Shown here piece by piece: positions 31,682-42,309 of a stretch of DNA of 64,000 bases (the stretch's first letter is position 1; every line of letters begins with the position of its first letter). The position numbers and the translations under genes were made by a program. The notes under the pieces were generated by a model. It worked only from the letters and a program-made list of their open reading frames with translations. It did not search any database and was not told the DNA's origin. Where the stretch lies: NCBI GenBank assembly GCA_963580285.1, contig OY757017.1, forward strand, positions 15,202,538 through 15,266,537, written 5' to 3'. This DNA is from Lucinisca nassula (Eukaryota; Mollusca; Bivalvia; Lucinida; Lucinidae).

Positions 31682-32574
31682 TTTTTAGGTGGATTTTGAA
31701 ATTAATTGGCAGAAATGTTAACCACCATGAGACGATGTGTTGTGTGCATAACCCAAGTTGGTACCTCAAATGTCAAGGACAAAAGGTCAAAGGACAAAAA
31801 GGGCCTTTTTTTAGTGTTCAGTCAATAACTTTCTTCTTCCTGGATAGATTGTGAAATTACTTGGCAGAAATGTTAACCATCATGAGACGATGTGGTGCAC
31901 ACTAGACCCAGGTCGGTACCTCCAAGATCAAGGTCATACTAAGAGGTCAGAGGTAAAAAAAGTTTTTTTTTGTGTGTCCAGTCACTAACTTTTTATTTCT
32001 GGATGGACTTTATAAAGTAACCATGCATAAATGTTCACCGTCATTAGACCATGAGTCATGTGCAAGACCAAGGTCCATACCTCCAATGTCAAGGTCATAC
32101 CTAGAGGTCAAAGGTAAAAAAAAAAAGGACAGTCAATAACTTCCTTATTCTTTGATGGATTATGAAATTACTTGGCAGAAATGTTAACCATCATGAGACA
32201 ATGTGTTGTACCTCAAAGGTCAAGGCCATACTTAGAGGTCAAAGGTAAAAAAGTGCTTTTTTTGGTTTACGGCCAATAACTTTTTTATTTTTCTACGAAC
32301 ATTTTTAAAGTTACCATGCAGAAATGTTCATCTTCATTAGATGATGTGTTGCACACAAGACCCAGCTCAATACCTCCAATGTCAAGGTTATACTTAGCAG
32401 TCAAAAACGGGGGAGACATCTGTTTTTGTAGAAAAACAAATTCTAGTTAGATTTGTTTTTGTCTGGAGATACCGGTTCAGATAATTCTGCAAACAGTGTG
32501 GATCCTGATGAGACGACCATAATGAGCCATCCCATCAGGATCTATAGACAGTCTGATCACGTCATCATGTTTAT

Positions 32575-33657
32575 TGCACGACCCGCAGAAAAAGCAACCG
32601 ACTGAAGTCGGTTGATTTCTAAGAGTGCCCTAAAATCACCGTGTCATTCTGTCATTCGATCAATCGGTCATTCTGTCATTCTGTCAGTCTGTCAGTCTGA
32701 CCGTCCGTAACCCGTTTGTGAAAATTGGTGATACTGACTTAACCGCTTGGAATATTTAAACAATTTTGGCATACTGATGAATATCAATAAGATCTAACCA
32801 ATGAACTTGCAAAATATTACATTCCATTTAGTATAGCCTCGCCGAGGCGAAAAATGTGAAAATTTTCGAACTGCTTCTCCTCAGAAACCGTTGGGCCGAT
32901 TGAAGTCAAATTTCATATGGAGCCTCTATGGGATGCGGGAAACCAAAATTTGCTCATGGGGTCCAGGTCACATGACCAAAATGGCCGCCAAGCCATATAT
33001 GGTCTGTCTGTCTGTCCGTCCGTAACACGTTTGTGAAAATTGGTGATAGTGACTTAACCGCTTGGAATATTTAAACAATTTTTGGCATACTGATGATTAT
33101 CAATGAGATCTTACCAATAAACTTGCGAAATATTACATTCCATTTAGTATAGCCTCGCCGAGGCGAAAAATGTGAAAATTTTCAAACTGCTTCTTCTCGG
33201 AAACCGTTGGGCCGATTGAAGTCAAATTTCATATGGAGCCTCTACGGGATGGGGGGAAACCAAAATTAGTTCATGGGGCAAAGGTCACATGACCAAAATG
33301 GCCGCCAAGCAATATATGGTAAAAACCCTTCAAAAATAGTCTTCTCCAGAACCACTGGGCAGATTTCCACGAAACTTGATAAATAGCATCTGGTACGTAG
33401 GCCCATCATAAATTGCTAAAATGGGGACCCTGGGTGGACCTTGACCTTCTTTGTGCCTAGGTCAAACTTTGACACAATAAGCTTTTGTATTGGAAAAGTG
33501 AGAATGCATTTTATCCTGCAAACGATTCAGAATACAGTACTAAAGTATCAGATATATTTTTGCTTCATACGATAAGGCGCATTTATTTGGGGAACCGTTT
33601 TAGGTCCAGGTCACATGACCAAAATGGCCGCCATACCCATATATGGTAACACTCATT
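32575..33657. mobile_element. tandem-repeat insertion of unknown class
   Basis: It is absent from the paralogs at 9508 and 54555, which read GTTTATTATTAT continuously. It begins near GCACGACCCGCAG with a hairpin (AACCGACTGAAGTCGGTT). It then carries two ~300-bp units with GTGACTTAACCGCTTGGAAT, TAGCCTCGCCGAGGCGAAAA and CACATGACCAAAATGGCCGC. The phrases resemble those at 1480-3855. The ends do not show CTRR. Confidence 0.55.
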
Positions 33658-34112
33658 AATTATTATTTATGATTTTATAAAACAATCTCCCAAGCCGGCA
33701 AAGAATGCAAGACAACGTCGTATCGCTGCCGCTCCGATGTTGGCCTACTGATTTGTGCTGGAATGGGCATTGTTCCAAAGATGGGTATTTGGGCAGACTC
33801 ATCAGAGTTTCCGCAGCCGCAGTAGCCTTCAATAGCATCTGGACTGCAAGCGAATACCCTCACCAGACTGGCTTGATGCACTGTCGTTGTTCGCATAGGT
33901 ATTTCTTTCTTTCTTTTCTTTCATTCTTTACTTTCTTTCTTTCTTTTTTCCTTTTTTCTTTCTTTCTTTTTCTTTCTTTTTGTCTTTCAATACGCCTTAA
34001 CCTATGTGGAGGACATCAGGCAAGGAAAGGTATAATTCAGTGAAATTATGAAAACGCATTCTCATAAATGTTCACTGATTGACATATATTGCAAAATCTA
34101 CTTAGGCCAACC
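33658..34112. other. duplicated DNA with CTTT-rich microsatellite
   Basis: No gene is seen. It matches 54565-55054. A pyrimidine-rich CTTT tract covers 33900-33990. Confidence 0.55.
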
Positions 34113-34182
34113 GCATCGGTGGTTCTGTGGTAGAATGCTCGCCTGCCACGCGGGCGGCCCGGGTTCGATTCCCGGCTGATGC
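34113..34182 (+). tRNA. tRNA-Gly(GCC): tRNA-Gly (GCC), two substitutions
   Basis: A 70-nt tRNA-Gly with anticodon GCC and intact anticodon and T-arms. It differs from the copies at 16 and 11228 at two places: TTCTGTGGTAG in the D-arm (A box changed) and CTGATGC at the 3' acceptor, which leaves a G-U pair. ATCATTTTAC gives a short T4 terminator. Plausibly functional but weaker. Confidence 0.8.
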
Positions 34183-35489
34183 AATCATTTTACATCCGTT
34201 CATTTGCAAATTTAGCGTCTGTCAGCATATACCTTTTCATTTAAAGAGTAATCACTCCCTGGTTGTCGGTCAGTTGAAAAGTAGATCAAATCACGAGCGC
34301 GTAGTGCGAGTGATTTGTCTTACTTACAACTGACCGACAAAGAGTGATTTATCACTCAATAAATCGCGGTACTAAGATTCTAACGCACTAAAAGTCGAAT
34401 AAAATTCTATTGTTTACTTCAGATTCTCCCTACCATCCGCCATTGTGTAAAGGAATCCCGCCAATATAACTTACTTTATGTCACATGCGTTTACCTGTTT
34501 TCATACTATAACTACGTTACACCATCTCACGTCAAGGTAACAAAGAATGACGTCATGAAACTTGATAAAGAATGCGGCTTTTCGTATCGCGGTCTTCCGT
34601 CCAGTGATATATTACTCAATCTATATTCAGATCACAGACTAACAGAGTTTAGAGTTAAGAAATAGATCAGATCTATATAGCAGTGATTTATTGGGTGATA
34701 TATCAATGTTTGAGGTCAGTTGCAAAGAAGATCCAATCACGAGCGCGTAGTGTGAGTGATTTGTTAGACAGTTCTATATCGCTCAATAAATCACTGAGCT
34801 AGAGCTGATCTATTGCGATTCTAACACACTTCAATTCGACGAAAAGTGAAAATAAAGTTATGCTGAATTGAGTTGAGTTGAAAATGCTATTGATTCCTTC
34901 AGATTCTCCCTATTTTACGCCATTGCTGAAAGGAACTGACTGTATCACATGCGTTTACCTATTTTCATAACATAACTGATACAAGAAAATGACGTTACGC
35001 CATGTAACGTCAAGGTAACAATGACTGTGGTCATGAAACGGGATAAAAAGGCGGCATTTCACGTCGCGCGCTTCCGCCCAGTGATTTATCACTCAATAAA
35101 TCACAGTATGTGTCTATTGGCTATATAGTCGACCGCTGTTAGAAATGGAATTTTATACTCTAGAATTTATCCACAATAGATTTTACACTCGCAGAATTAA
35201 AATTTTAGGTAAGCTTCCATGAAGCAATGACATGTAATCCAGACCGAGGACTGCGCGGATGCGCAGGCTGATCTGATTCTTCGTTGGGCGCACATGTGTT
35301 ATAGTAGATTTTGTCGTGCGCTGGCTCAAATGTTTTACTCAGCTGAGTTGAGAATGATAAAAAAAATAGCTCTCTCTCTGATTTCGATCACGGACGACCA
35401 TAGTTATTCATGTCAAACCATAATCAAAACACCTTTTTCATATAACTTTGACATTTCAGTACTTGCAGGCCCATTACAAAACTAGGGTA
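34183..35489. repeat. tRNA-Gly-linked duplicated block
   Basis: It matches 11298-12300 and 55112-56684. Palindromes with AAATCACGAGCGCGTAG lie near 34288 and 34734. TGACGTCA lies near 34549 and GTAACGTCAAGGTAAC near 35003. No coding gene. It ends at GCCCATTACAAAACTAGGG before the satellite. Confidence 0.7.
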
Positions 35490-36955
35490 TTTGCAAACTG
35501 TGAAGACCCTGATTAGTATTATCACGGTCTTCACTGTTTGTTTAGTCTTCTCTGTTTGTTTAGACTTCGCTGTTTGCTGAGTCTTCTCTGTTTGTTTAGT
35601 CGTCTCTGTTTACTTTAGTCTTCTCTGTTTGTTTAGTCTTCTCTGCTTGTTTAGTCTTCTCTGTTTGTTTAGTCTACTCTGTTTACTTAGTCTTCTCTGT
35701 ATGTTTAGTCTTCTCTGTTTGTTTAGTCTTCTTTGTTTACGTAGTCTTCTCTGTTATTTAGTATTCTCTGTTTAGTCTTCTTTGTTTGCTTAGTCGTCTC
35801 TTTTTGTTTAGTATTCTCTGTTTGTTTAATCTTCTTTGTTTGTTTAGTTTTCGCTAATTCGCTGCTTACTTAGTCTTCTCTGTTTGTTTAGTCTTCATTG
35901 ATTGTTTATTATTCTTTGTTTGTTTATTCTTCTCTGTTTGTTTAGTCATCTCTGTTTGTTTAGTCTTCGCTGTTTATTTAGTCTTCTCTGTTTGTTTAGT
36001 CTTCGCTGTTTGCTAAGTGAGTCTTATCTGTTCGTTTAGACTTCTCTGTTTGTTCTGTCTTCATTGTTTGTTTAGTCTTCATTGTGTGTTTAGTCTTCAC
36101 TTGCGGGCCCATTATTTGGCTAGCGCTCCAAAACTAGGGTATTTGCAATCTGTGAAGACCCTGATTAGTGTTATTACGGTCCTCACCGTTTGTATAGTCT
36201 TCTCTATTTGTTTAGACTTTGCTATTTGCTTAGTCCTCTCTGTTCGTTTAGTCGTCTCTGTTTTAGTCTTCTCTGTCTGTTTAGTCTTGTCTATTTGTTG
36301 AGTCTTCTCTGTTAGTTTAGTCTTCTCTGTGTGTTTAGTCTTCTCTGTTTATTTAGTCTTCTCTGTTTGTTTAGTCTTCTTTGTTTGTTTAGTCATCCCT
36401 GTTTGTTTAGTCTTCGCTGTTTGTTTATTCTTCTCTGAATGTTTAGTCCTCTCTGTTTGTTTAGTCTTCTCTGTATGTTTAGTCTTCTCTGTTTGTTTAG
36501 ACTTCGCTGTTTGTTTAGTCTTCGCTGTTTGTTTAGTCATCTCTGTTTGTTTACTCGTCTCTGTTTGATTTGTCTTCGCTGTTTGTTTAGTCTTCTCTTT
36601 TTGTTTAGACCTCGGTGTTTGTTTAGTCTTCTCTATTTGTTTAGTCTTCTCTGTTTGTGTACTTTTCGCTGTTTGTTTAGACTTCGCTGTTTTTTTAGTC
36701 TCTCCTGTTTGTTTAGTCTTCCCTGTTTGTTTAGTCTTCGCTGTTTGTTTAGTTTTCGATGTTTGTTTAGTCTTCTCAGTTTGTTTAGACTTTGCTGTTT
36801 GTTTAGTCTTCACTGTTTGTTTAGACTTCGTTGTTTGTTTAGACTTTGCTGTTTGTTTAGTAGTCACTGTTTGTTTATACTTCGTTGCTTGTTTAGACTT
36901 CGCTGTTTGTTTAGTCTTTGCTGTTTGTTTAGTCTTCACTGTTTGTAGTGTCTTT
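35490..36955. repeat. 18-bp satellite array 2 (1.5 kb)
   Basis: The same unit and borders as at 17275: opening hairpin GTGAAGACC ... GGTCTTCAC (35499-35535), an internal restart at about 36144-36192, and right border CACTGTTTGTAGTGTCT. The 169- to 212-residue frames on both strands are by-products of the repeat. Confidence 0.9.
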
Positions 36956-37312
36956 AACTTTGTATATAATAACCCTAAATATGCCAATCACAGCAATTGT
37001 CGTCGGATTTGTCGGGCGCTTTTTGCTAGAAAATTCATTGTTGCAAACACTGTGTCATTGTTGCAAACACTGTGGACCCAGATCAGACTCTCTAGGAGCA
37101 GTCTGGTTAGAGGAATAGTCTGATCAGGGTCCACGCGGTTTGCCTGTATGCAAAAATCGTTTGAAAAATTTACAAGAAGATACAAAGAGACGATAATTTT
37201 GAATGCAATTTTTCTTGCCATCATAAGGGTTTAGCCAGGCAACCGGAACTTAAATATTATTGGTCATTCAAGGGTTAAGCATTACGAAAAGGTCTTAATT
37301 TGCGCGCGGTTT
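36956..37312. other. left flank of the DIRS insertion
   Basis: It is homologous to 19401-19850 and 58876-59235. A fold-back at about 37045-37145 has GCAAACACTGTGGACCC arms. The host sequence ends GCGCGCGGTTT at 37312 and continues after the element at 42666. Confidence 0.6.
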
Positions 37313-37331
37313 AATTTCACTTCGTAAACAA

Positions 37332-37498
37332 ACCTACCTGACATACACTAAGGATTTCCACTTCGGGTTCCGGGAAGTCCCGGCTTTTAGCTCGCTCTCA
37401 CAACCGGAAGAGACTTTTTATTTCAGCACCGATGTGCGGTGTCTACTTCCGGATACCCCAAAAACGTGTCACTTTCACTATTCGGCGAATTGAAGTCG
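37332..37498 (+). repeat. DIRS left inverted terminal repeat
   Basis: A 167-bp arm, from ACCTACCTGACATACACTAA to GGCGAATTGAAGTCG. It is nearly identical to the complement of 42456-42620, with a few differences near its inner end. Confidence 0.9.
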
Positions 37499-37573
37499 GA
37501 CGTTGTTTAGAGCTCTCAAGAAGTTTGTCAGCTTGTATTTTTGATTCAGTTTATTGGAGAAAGAGTGTGTTAA

Positions 37574-39022
37574 ATGGCTGGCGCTCAGTTGCGCGCTGCA
37601 CCAAGTTTACCAGCGCCAGAACATGGCTCGGAAGACGGAGAAGTCTTGTCAAATGATGAAGGGTCCCAACCACGCGTGGACAAACCACGCTCGGTTGATA
37701 ATACGCCTAGAAGCAGAGCAAGAAGGCGTTCTAGATATGATATCTTGGAAGAGTCATGGAACAAAAAGTTCGGAGACTTGAATTCCAAAGTGGACTTGCT
37801 TTTGAGCAGAACTTTATCCTCTACCACGCCACAAAGGCGTCGTCATGTTGATTCAGTTTATTCGGGCTCAGATTCGGAAGAATTTGAGAATACTCCTGAT
37901 GATGCCTTGTCAATTCATGCTAGTGGTAAGTTTTCAGGCTCTGATGGAGAATTGATTCAGGTTGATGAAAACAACAATGAACAAACTGAAAATTCAAAGA
38001 ACTTGTCAGAAGTTACAAAGAAGTGTTTGTATGATATTTTTGGGGATGATGCGGTGGTCAAGAAAACTGTTAAGAAATCAGGTATTTCAATTGATAAATC
38101 ACAGAAGGAAGTGCTCGATACCAGTTACAGAACAAGTGAGCCAAATTTTTTGACAGCTTTTTCAGAGGATAATTTTGAACTTTTTCCTGTGGATGAAGAA
38201 ACAGAAAAATATCTACAAGTTCCTTCTTTGGATACTTTAGTTGACAGTTGTTTAGTCAAACGACATGGTACAAAAGCATCATTTGCAAAAGCAAAGCACA
38301 AAACTTTGTTTTCACAGCCCAGTAAAATGGTCGAAAAAATTGCTTACAAAGGACAGCAATCAGCCCGTTTGGGCATGGTCATGCAACTATATATTCAGTA
38401 GGCCCTGGGAAATCTTGTTGAAAATCTCCAGTCGGATAATTTTAATAAAGACGAGGGACTTGAGCATGTGAAGAATGTGTTCTCAATGGCTACAAAATGT
38501 CTAGATCAGATTGGTAGAGCCGGTGCTTTTCATCATATCATTCGGAGAACAGCTGCTATGAGTGACACTGCTTTGTATGAACTTGATGATGCACTGGAGT
38601 TCTCCAACTTACCTTTGACTGGCGAAGGCGTGTTTGGGTCTGGACTTGAAAATTTGTTGAAATCAAGAAAAGAAAAGAAAAAGCAGATTGAAGATCTCGT
38701 TCCAGATTTTCAGAAAAAGGCAACCAAGCGTAAGGCTGAAAGTCCAGTCAAATCTTCTGACCATAAACGACCATTTTATGACAGACCTCCTGTTTCTGGT
38801 CCCCATTTCATGAATAATGCTTACACAAGAAATACTTATTCAAATGATAATGTGAAGCCAAAGGGTTACAACAATTTTCGTATACCAAGAATGCCACGGG
38901 AACAGCAGTCTACAGAGCGACGAGAGCCGAGACGGCAAGGTTTCGGTAAACAGGGCAATTCCAGGTCCTTTTCCTGGCAGGAAATTTGGGCATGGAAAGT
39001 CAGCTTCAAAATGACAATGTAA
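37574..39022 (+). CDS. DIRS gag-like protein (in-frame TAG)
   Basis: One reading frame of 482 codons is interrupted only by a TAG at 38399-38401 (codon 276). The first part runs to ...MQLYIQ and the same frame continues ALGNLVENLQ. The N-terminal ~120 residues are charged and Ser/Arg-rich. The middle has acidic stretches and a possible helical region (VKNVFSMATKCLDQIG). The C-terminus is basic (RKEKKKQ, ERREPRRQG). No CCHC zinc knuckle is visible, as is common for DIRS gag. It would package the element RNA. The end overlaps the RT frame by 37 bases. The TAG may be a mutation or a readthrough site. The ATG at 37574 is the first in the frame after the terminal repeat. Confidence 0.75.
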
Positions 39023-41070
39023 GTACAATAGCCAGGTGTCCAGAGATACCTGTTGGGGGTCGCCTGTCACATTTTTCGAAAGAATGGGAGACAATAACGG
39101 CAGACAAATGGGTTTTGGATCTGATTCGAAATGGTTACAAAATGGAATTTTTACGAAAGCCACCATTTCGGGGTATCAAAGAAACAATTGTTCGAAAAGA
39201 TCAAGAGGTTTCTATAGCAAAAGAAATAGACAATCTTTTATGCAAAAATGCAATAGAAAAAGTGCACAAAAAACATGTAATGACAGGTTTTTACAGTACA
39301 CTTTTTCTGGTGCCAAAGAAAAATGGGGAAATGCGCCCAGTGATAAACTTGCGACCTCTCAACAAGTATCTGATAAAAAAGCATTTCAAAATGGACACAA
39401 TAACAAAAGTGATTCAAATAGTCGAAAAAGGAGACTGGTCAATAACACTGGATCTGTCCGATGCATACTTCCATCTCAAGATTTTCAAACATCATCGAAA
39501 ATATCTCCGGTTCAGTTTTCAGGGCAAAGTGTACCAGTTTCGAGCCCTAAATTTTGGTCCAACAGTAGCACCACGAGTTTTCACAAAAGTCACCTCAGTG
39601 GTAGCGGGTTATTTAAGAAAGCAAAGTATAAGGCTTGCTACATACCTAGACGACTGGCTTGTTCTGAATCAAATCAGAAGAATGCTGTGGCAGAATCGGT
39701 TTGTTGTACTCAGCCTTCTTTTTCGACTAGGGTTCATAATAAACAAAGGCAAATCAAGTTTAGTACCAAGTCAGAATCTAACATATATAGGCGGGCATTT
39801 TTTGTTAGCAAGGGGTCTGGTATTTCCGACACAAGAAAGGGTGCAAGGACTGAGAAAAGCAGCCCTAGAGCTGTTACAGGGTCAGAATTCAGCACACAGT
39901 TATCTTGTTCTGTTGGGAAAGATAGCCTCTTGTTTGGAACTAATTCCGAATGCCAGATTATTCATGCGTCCAATCCAGCTGCATCTGTTGAGAAATTGGA
40001 GTCCAAGAAGAATGGATATGAAACGTCAAATCCCTGTTACACCTTCGCTCAGACCACATTTGAGCTGGTGGCTACAGGAAGTAAATATTTTAAAGGGTCG
40101 ATCTGTACAGTTAACAAAGTTTACAGTAACAGTGACAACAGATGCGAGCCAGTATGGCTGGGGTGGTCACATGAACAATCAGACAGTGCAAGGCCGTTGG
40201 TCAAATTTACAGAAAATGTCTCACATCAACTGTCTGGAGATGGAGGCAGTTTTTCTGACAGTGAAACATTTTCTGCCGAACCTTTCAGGGAAAAATGTTC
40301 TGATTCGGTCAGACAATCAAACAGTTATTCAATATCTGAACCGCCAGGGCGGAACCAGGTCATTGGATCTGTGCCTTCTAACATGGCGGTTATGGTTGAT
40401 GGCACTGGAGAACAATATTTGTCTCAAAGCGATTCATATAGCAGGGAGGAAAAATGTTTTGGCAGACTGTTTGAGCAGACATTCTATCAGAGAGACAGAA
40501 TGGTCCCTGAGCAAAGCAGCTGTGGACAAAGTTTTCTATCAGTGGGGCTTCCCTCTGATGGATTTGTTTACAACATTTCAGAACAAGAAAACTCAGCTGT
40601 TTTGCTCATGGACTGTTCATCAACAGGCGTTTGCCACAGATGCAATGTCAATTTCTTGGCAGAACATGTTTGCCTATGCATTCCCTCCAATACAGATGAT
40701 CCCCAGGGTGTTGCAGCATATGAAACAGTTTCATTGCAAGATAATTCTCATAGCACCATATTGGCCGAGGCAGTATTGGTTTCCTCAGCTTCTGGAAATG
40801 GTAATAGCTTTTCCACTAATGCTGCCACCTTGGAGGAATCTGTTGTCGCAAGTGAAGGGGCAGATTTTACATCCAGATCCGCAGTCTCTGAAACTGACGG
40901 CATGGCTGCTGTCGACAGACACTTCTCTAAAAAGGGATTTTCAGAAAGAACTAGAAAATTACTGGCATCTTCATGGAGGCAGGGCACAAGAAAAGATTAT
41001 AACTCAAAGTTTAAACAGTTCAGTGGCTGGTGTGCTGAACGGAACATTGATCCCCTTCATGCCTCTTTAG
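38986..41070 (+). CDS. DIRS reverse transcriptase / RNase H / DAM-like protein
   Basis: 694 residues, uninterrupted. The RT palm is recognisable: LDLSDAYFHL at about 155-164 (motif A, Asp156 and Asp159) and YLDDW at 220-224 (motif C, Asp222 and Asp223). MRPVINLRPLNKYL lies before motif A. RNase H follows with the expected acidic residues: Asp386 (TTDASQYGWGG), Glu418, Asp443 (IRSDNQTV) and Asp494 (ADCLSR). The C-terminal part (DLFTTF near 526; APYWP at 590-594) matches the DAM-like domain of DIRS1-type elements. The product copies the element RNA into DNA. It begins inside the end of gag in another frame, so translation probably needs frameshifting or internal initiation. All catalytic residues seen are intact. 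Confidence 0.92.
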   Translation: MGMESQLQNDNVSTIARCPEIPVGGRLSHFSKEWETITADKWVLDLIRNGYKMEFLRKPPFRGIKETIVRKDQEVSIAKEIDNLLCKNAIEKVHKKHVMTGFYSTLFLVPKKNGEMRPVINLRPLNKYLIKKHFKMDTITKVIQIVEKGDWSITLDLSDAYFHLKIFKHHRKYLRFSFQGKVYQFRALNFGPTVAPRVFTKVTSVVAGYLRKQSIRLATYLDDWLVLNQIRRMLWQNRFVVLSLLFRLGFIINKGKSSLVPSQNLTYIGGHFLLARGLVFPTQERVQGLRKAALELLQGQNSAHSYLVLLGKIASCLELIPNARLFMRPIQLHLLRNWSPRRMDMKRQIPVTPSLRPHLSWWLQEVNILKGRSVQLTKFTVTVTTDASQYGWGGHMNNQTVQGRWSNLQKMSHINCLEMEAVFLTVKHFLPNLSGKNVLIRSDNQTVIQYLNRQGGTRSLDLCLLTWRLWLMALENNICLKAIHIAGRKNVLADCLSRHSIRETEWSLSKAAVDKVFYQWGFPLMDLFTTFQNKKTQLFCSWTVHQQAFATDAMSISWQNMFAYAFPPIQMIPRVLQHMKQFHCKIILIAPYWPRQYWFPQLLEMVIAFPLMLPPWRNLLSQVKGQILHPDPQSLKLTAWLLSTDTSLKRDFQKELENYWHLHGGRAQEKIITQSLNSSVAGVLNGTLIPFMPL

Positions 41071-41885
41071 ATGAATGTGCAGATTTTCTGACATCCCTGT
41101 TTGAGAAGGGTCTGAAGTACAGAACTATAAATGGTTATAGATCAATGTTGTCTTCCTTATTACCTCCCTTTGATAATTGTCCAATCGGACAGCATGCATA
41201 CATCATACGACTTTTGAAGGGAGTTTTTAACGAAAGACCACCAGTTAAATGCTTAATACCCAATTGGGATTTGTCTCTCGTTTTAGGATGTCTGAAAGAA
41301 CCTCCATTTGAACCTTTGAAAGATGCTTCATTGACACATCTGACATGGAAGACGTGTTTTCTGGTGGCTATAACAACATTCCGTAGATGTGGTGATCTTC
41401 AGTCTCTACAGATAACAGAAGACAAGGTGAATGTCGGGGAAAGAGGTATAACTTTCATTCGCACTGGTTTGTCAAAACAAGATCGCCCTAACCATGACAG
41501 TAATCATATATTTGTTCCCTGTCATAAGGAGGACAAGTGTCTTGATCCTAGGAGATGTGTAATGCGTTATATCAAAAAGACTAAAAAGCATAGACAGGGA
41601 GCTGTTAAATTATTTTTGGCTACTAGGAAACCTCATCAACCAGTCACAGCACAAACTATCTCCAAATGGATTGTGAATTTGATTAAACTGGTATATAAGA
41701 TTAAAAGGAAGTCATTGAATGATAAGAAAATTCAGGGTCATTCTACAAGAAGTGTAGGTCCTTCATGGGCCCTTTTCAAAGGAGCATCTATCAAAGATGT
41801 TATGGAGTCAGCAGACTGGTCTAGAGAGACCACATTCATAAAACATTATTTTAAGACAGTTAAAACATCCGTTTTAGAGATGTAG
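39036..41885 (+). CDS. DIRS tyrosine recombinase (long overlapping frame)
   Basis: A 949-codon open frame whose first ~630 codons overlap the RT frame in another register. The overlapping part is Ser/Lys/Asn-rich and looks disordered. The C-terminal ~320 residues are a tyrosine recombinase: an N-terminal core-binding region (SSWRQGTRKDYNSKFKQF; GYRSMLSSLLPP), then catalytic Arg784 (FRRCGDLQ), His902-x-x-Arg905 (HSTRS), Trp928 and the nucleophile Tyr938 (KHYFK). Spacing between these matches the family. The enzyme integrates the circular element DNA. The true start is unknown: the 39036 ATG is only the first possible one, and the recombinase may begin much further downstream. An A-rich run follows the stop. 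Confidence 0.88.
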   Translation: MSRDTCWGSPVTFFERMGDNNGRQMGFGSDSKWLQNGIFTKATISGYQRNNCSKRSRGFYSKRNRQSFMQKCNRKSAQKTCNDRFLQYTFSGAKEKWGNAPSDKLATSQQVSDKKAFQNGHNNKSDSNSRKRRLVNNTGSVRCILPSQDFQTSSKISPVQFSGQSVPVSSPKFWSNSSTTSFHKSHLSGSGLFKKAKYKACYIPRRLACSESNQKNAVAESVCCTQPSFSTRVHNKQRQIKFSTKSESNIYRRAFFVSKGSGISDTRKGARTEKSSPRAVTGSEFSTQLSCSVGKDSLLFGTNSECQIIHASNPAASVEKLESKKNGYETSNPCYTFAQTTFELVATGSKYFKGSICTVNKVYSNSDNRCEPVWLGWSHEQSDSARPLVKFTENVSHQLSGDGGSFSDSETFSAEPFREKCSDSVRQSNSYSISEPPGRNQVIGSVPSNMAVMVDGTGEQYLSQSDSYSREEKCFGRLFEQTFYQRDRMVPEQSSCGQSFLSVGLPSDGFVYNISEQENSAVLLMDCSSTGVCHRCNVNFLAEHVCLCIPSNTDDPQGVAAYETVSLQDNSHSTILAEAVLVSSASGNGNSFSTNAATLEESVVASEGADFTSRSAVSETDGMAAVDRHFSKKGFSERTRKLLASSWRQGTRKDYNSKFKQFSGWCAERNIDPLHASLDECADFLTSLFEKGLKYRTINGYRSMLSSLLPPFDNCPIGQHAYIIRLLKGVFNERPPVKCLIPNWDLSLVLGCLKEPPFEPLKDASLTHLTWKTCFLVAITTFRRCGDLQSLQITEDKVNVGERGITFIRTGLSKQDRPNHDSNHIFVPCHKEDKCLDPRRCVMRYIKKTKKHRQGAVKLFLATRKPHQPVTAQTISKWIVNLIKLVYKIKRKSLNDKKIQGHSTRSVGPSWALFKGASIKDVMESADWSRETTFIKHYFKTVKTSVLEM

Positions 41886-42309
41886 TAATTATAAAAAAAA
41901 AAAAAAAAAAAAATCACTAATCGGCGAGCTGCGATTAGTACATAGTGTTTTATATGGCAGTGATATTGCCAGGATTCTTTGGTGTAACCTATAGATATGG
42001 GTAAAGTGCAGACTATTATATATATAATGGTATAATAGACCAGAGGAAGGTTTTTACCGGTATTAGTTTTCCTGTATATAATGTGTAATTAATGGGAACT
42101 GTGTGTACAGCATTTGGTTTTTAAGCAGTTTAGAACCAATTCATCTGATATGAAGCCAGTGGAATGGCTGAAGTCGATGGAACGGAAATTCTGAAGATAG
42201 CAGAGAAAAATTTGACTGGGTGAGTCAATTTTATTTTTATTGTTATAATTGGAGGGATACAAGACATTTGAATAACCCTCCTCCTACATACTGCTTGTTA
42301 ATCAGAGTT

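Larger units (their letters stand above)
28978..32446 (+). mobile_element. Helitron-like non-autonomous element with tandem repeats
   Basis: The insertion lies between A (28977) and T (32447). The paralog at 54425 reads straight through GTCTTTATTAGATTTG. The left end is TTATGTCTCCCCCG followed by a hairpin (GAAAAAAAATTTTTC region). The right end has CGGGGGAGACA, the inverse of the left subterminal word, and finishes CAAATTCTAG. An A/T insertion without target duplication and a CTAG end are Helitron features; subterminal inverted words and internal tandem repeats are typical of Helentron-associated elements. The interior carries diverged ~190-bp repeats with TCAAGGTCATACTTAGAGGT and GATGTGTTGTGCGCATGA. 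No Rep/helicase is present. Confidence 0.65.

Noticed and set aside
28981..32440. Possible CRISPR or regularly spaced array
   Set aside because: Repeats are long, diverged and directly adjacent, without unique spacers; the DNA is eukaryotic.
36349..36987. 212-residue Lys/Gln/Thr-rich minus-strand frame
   Set aside because: Reverse reading of the same satellite; its homologues at 19008 and 58497 vary in length with the array.
40748..40987. Minus-strand frame within the DIRS element
   Set aside because: Shadow of the RT and recombinase frames.
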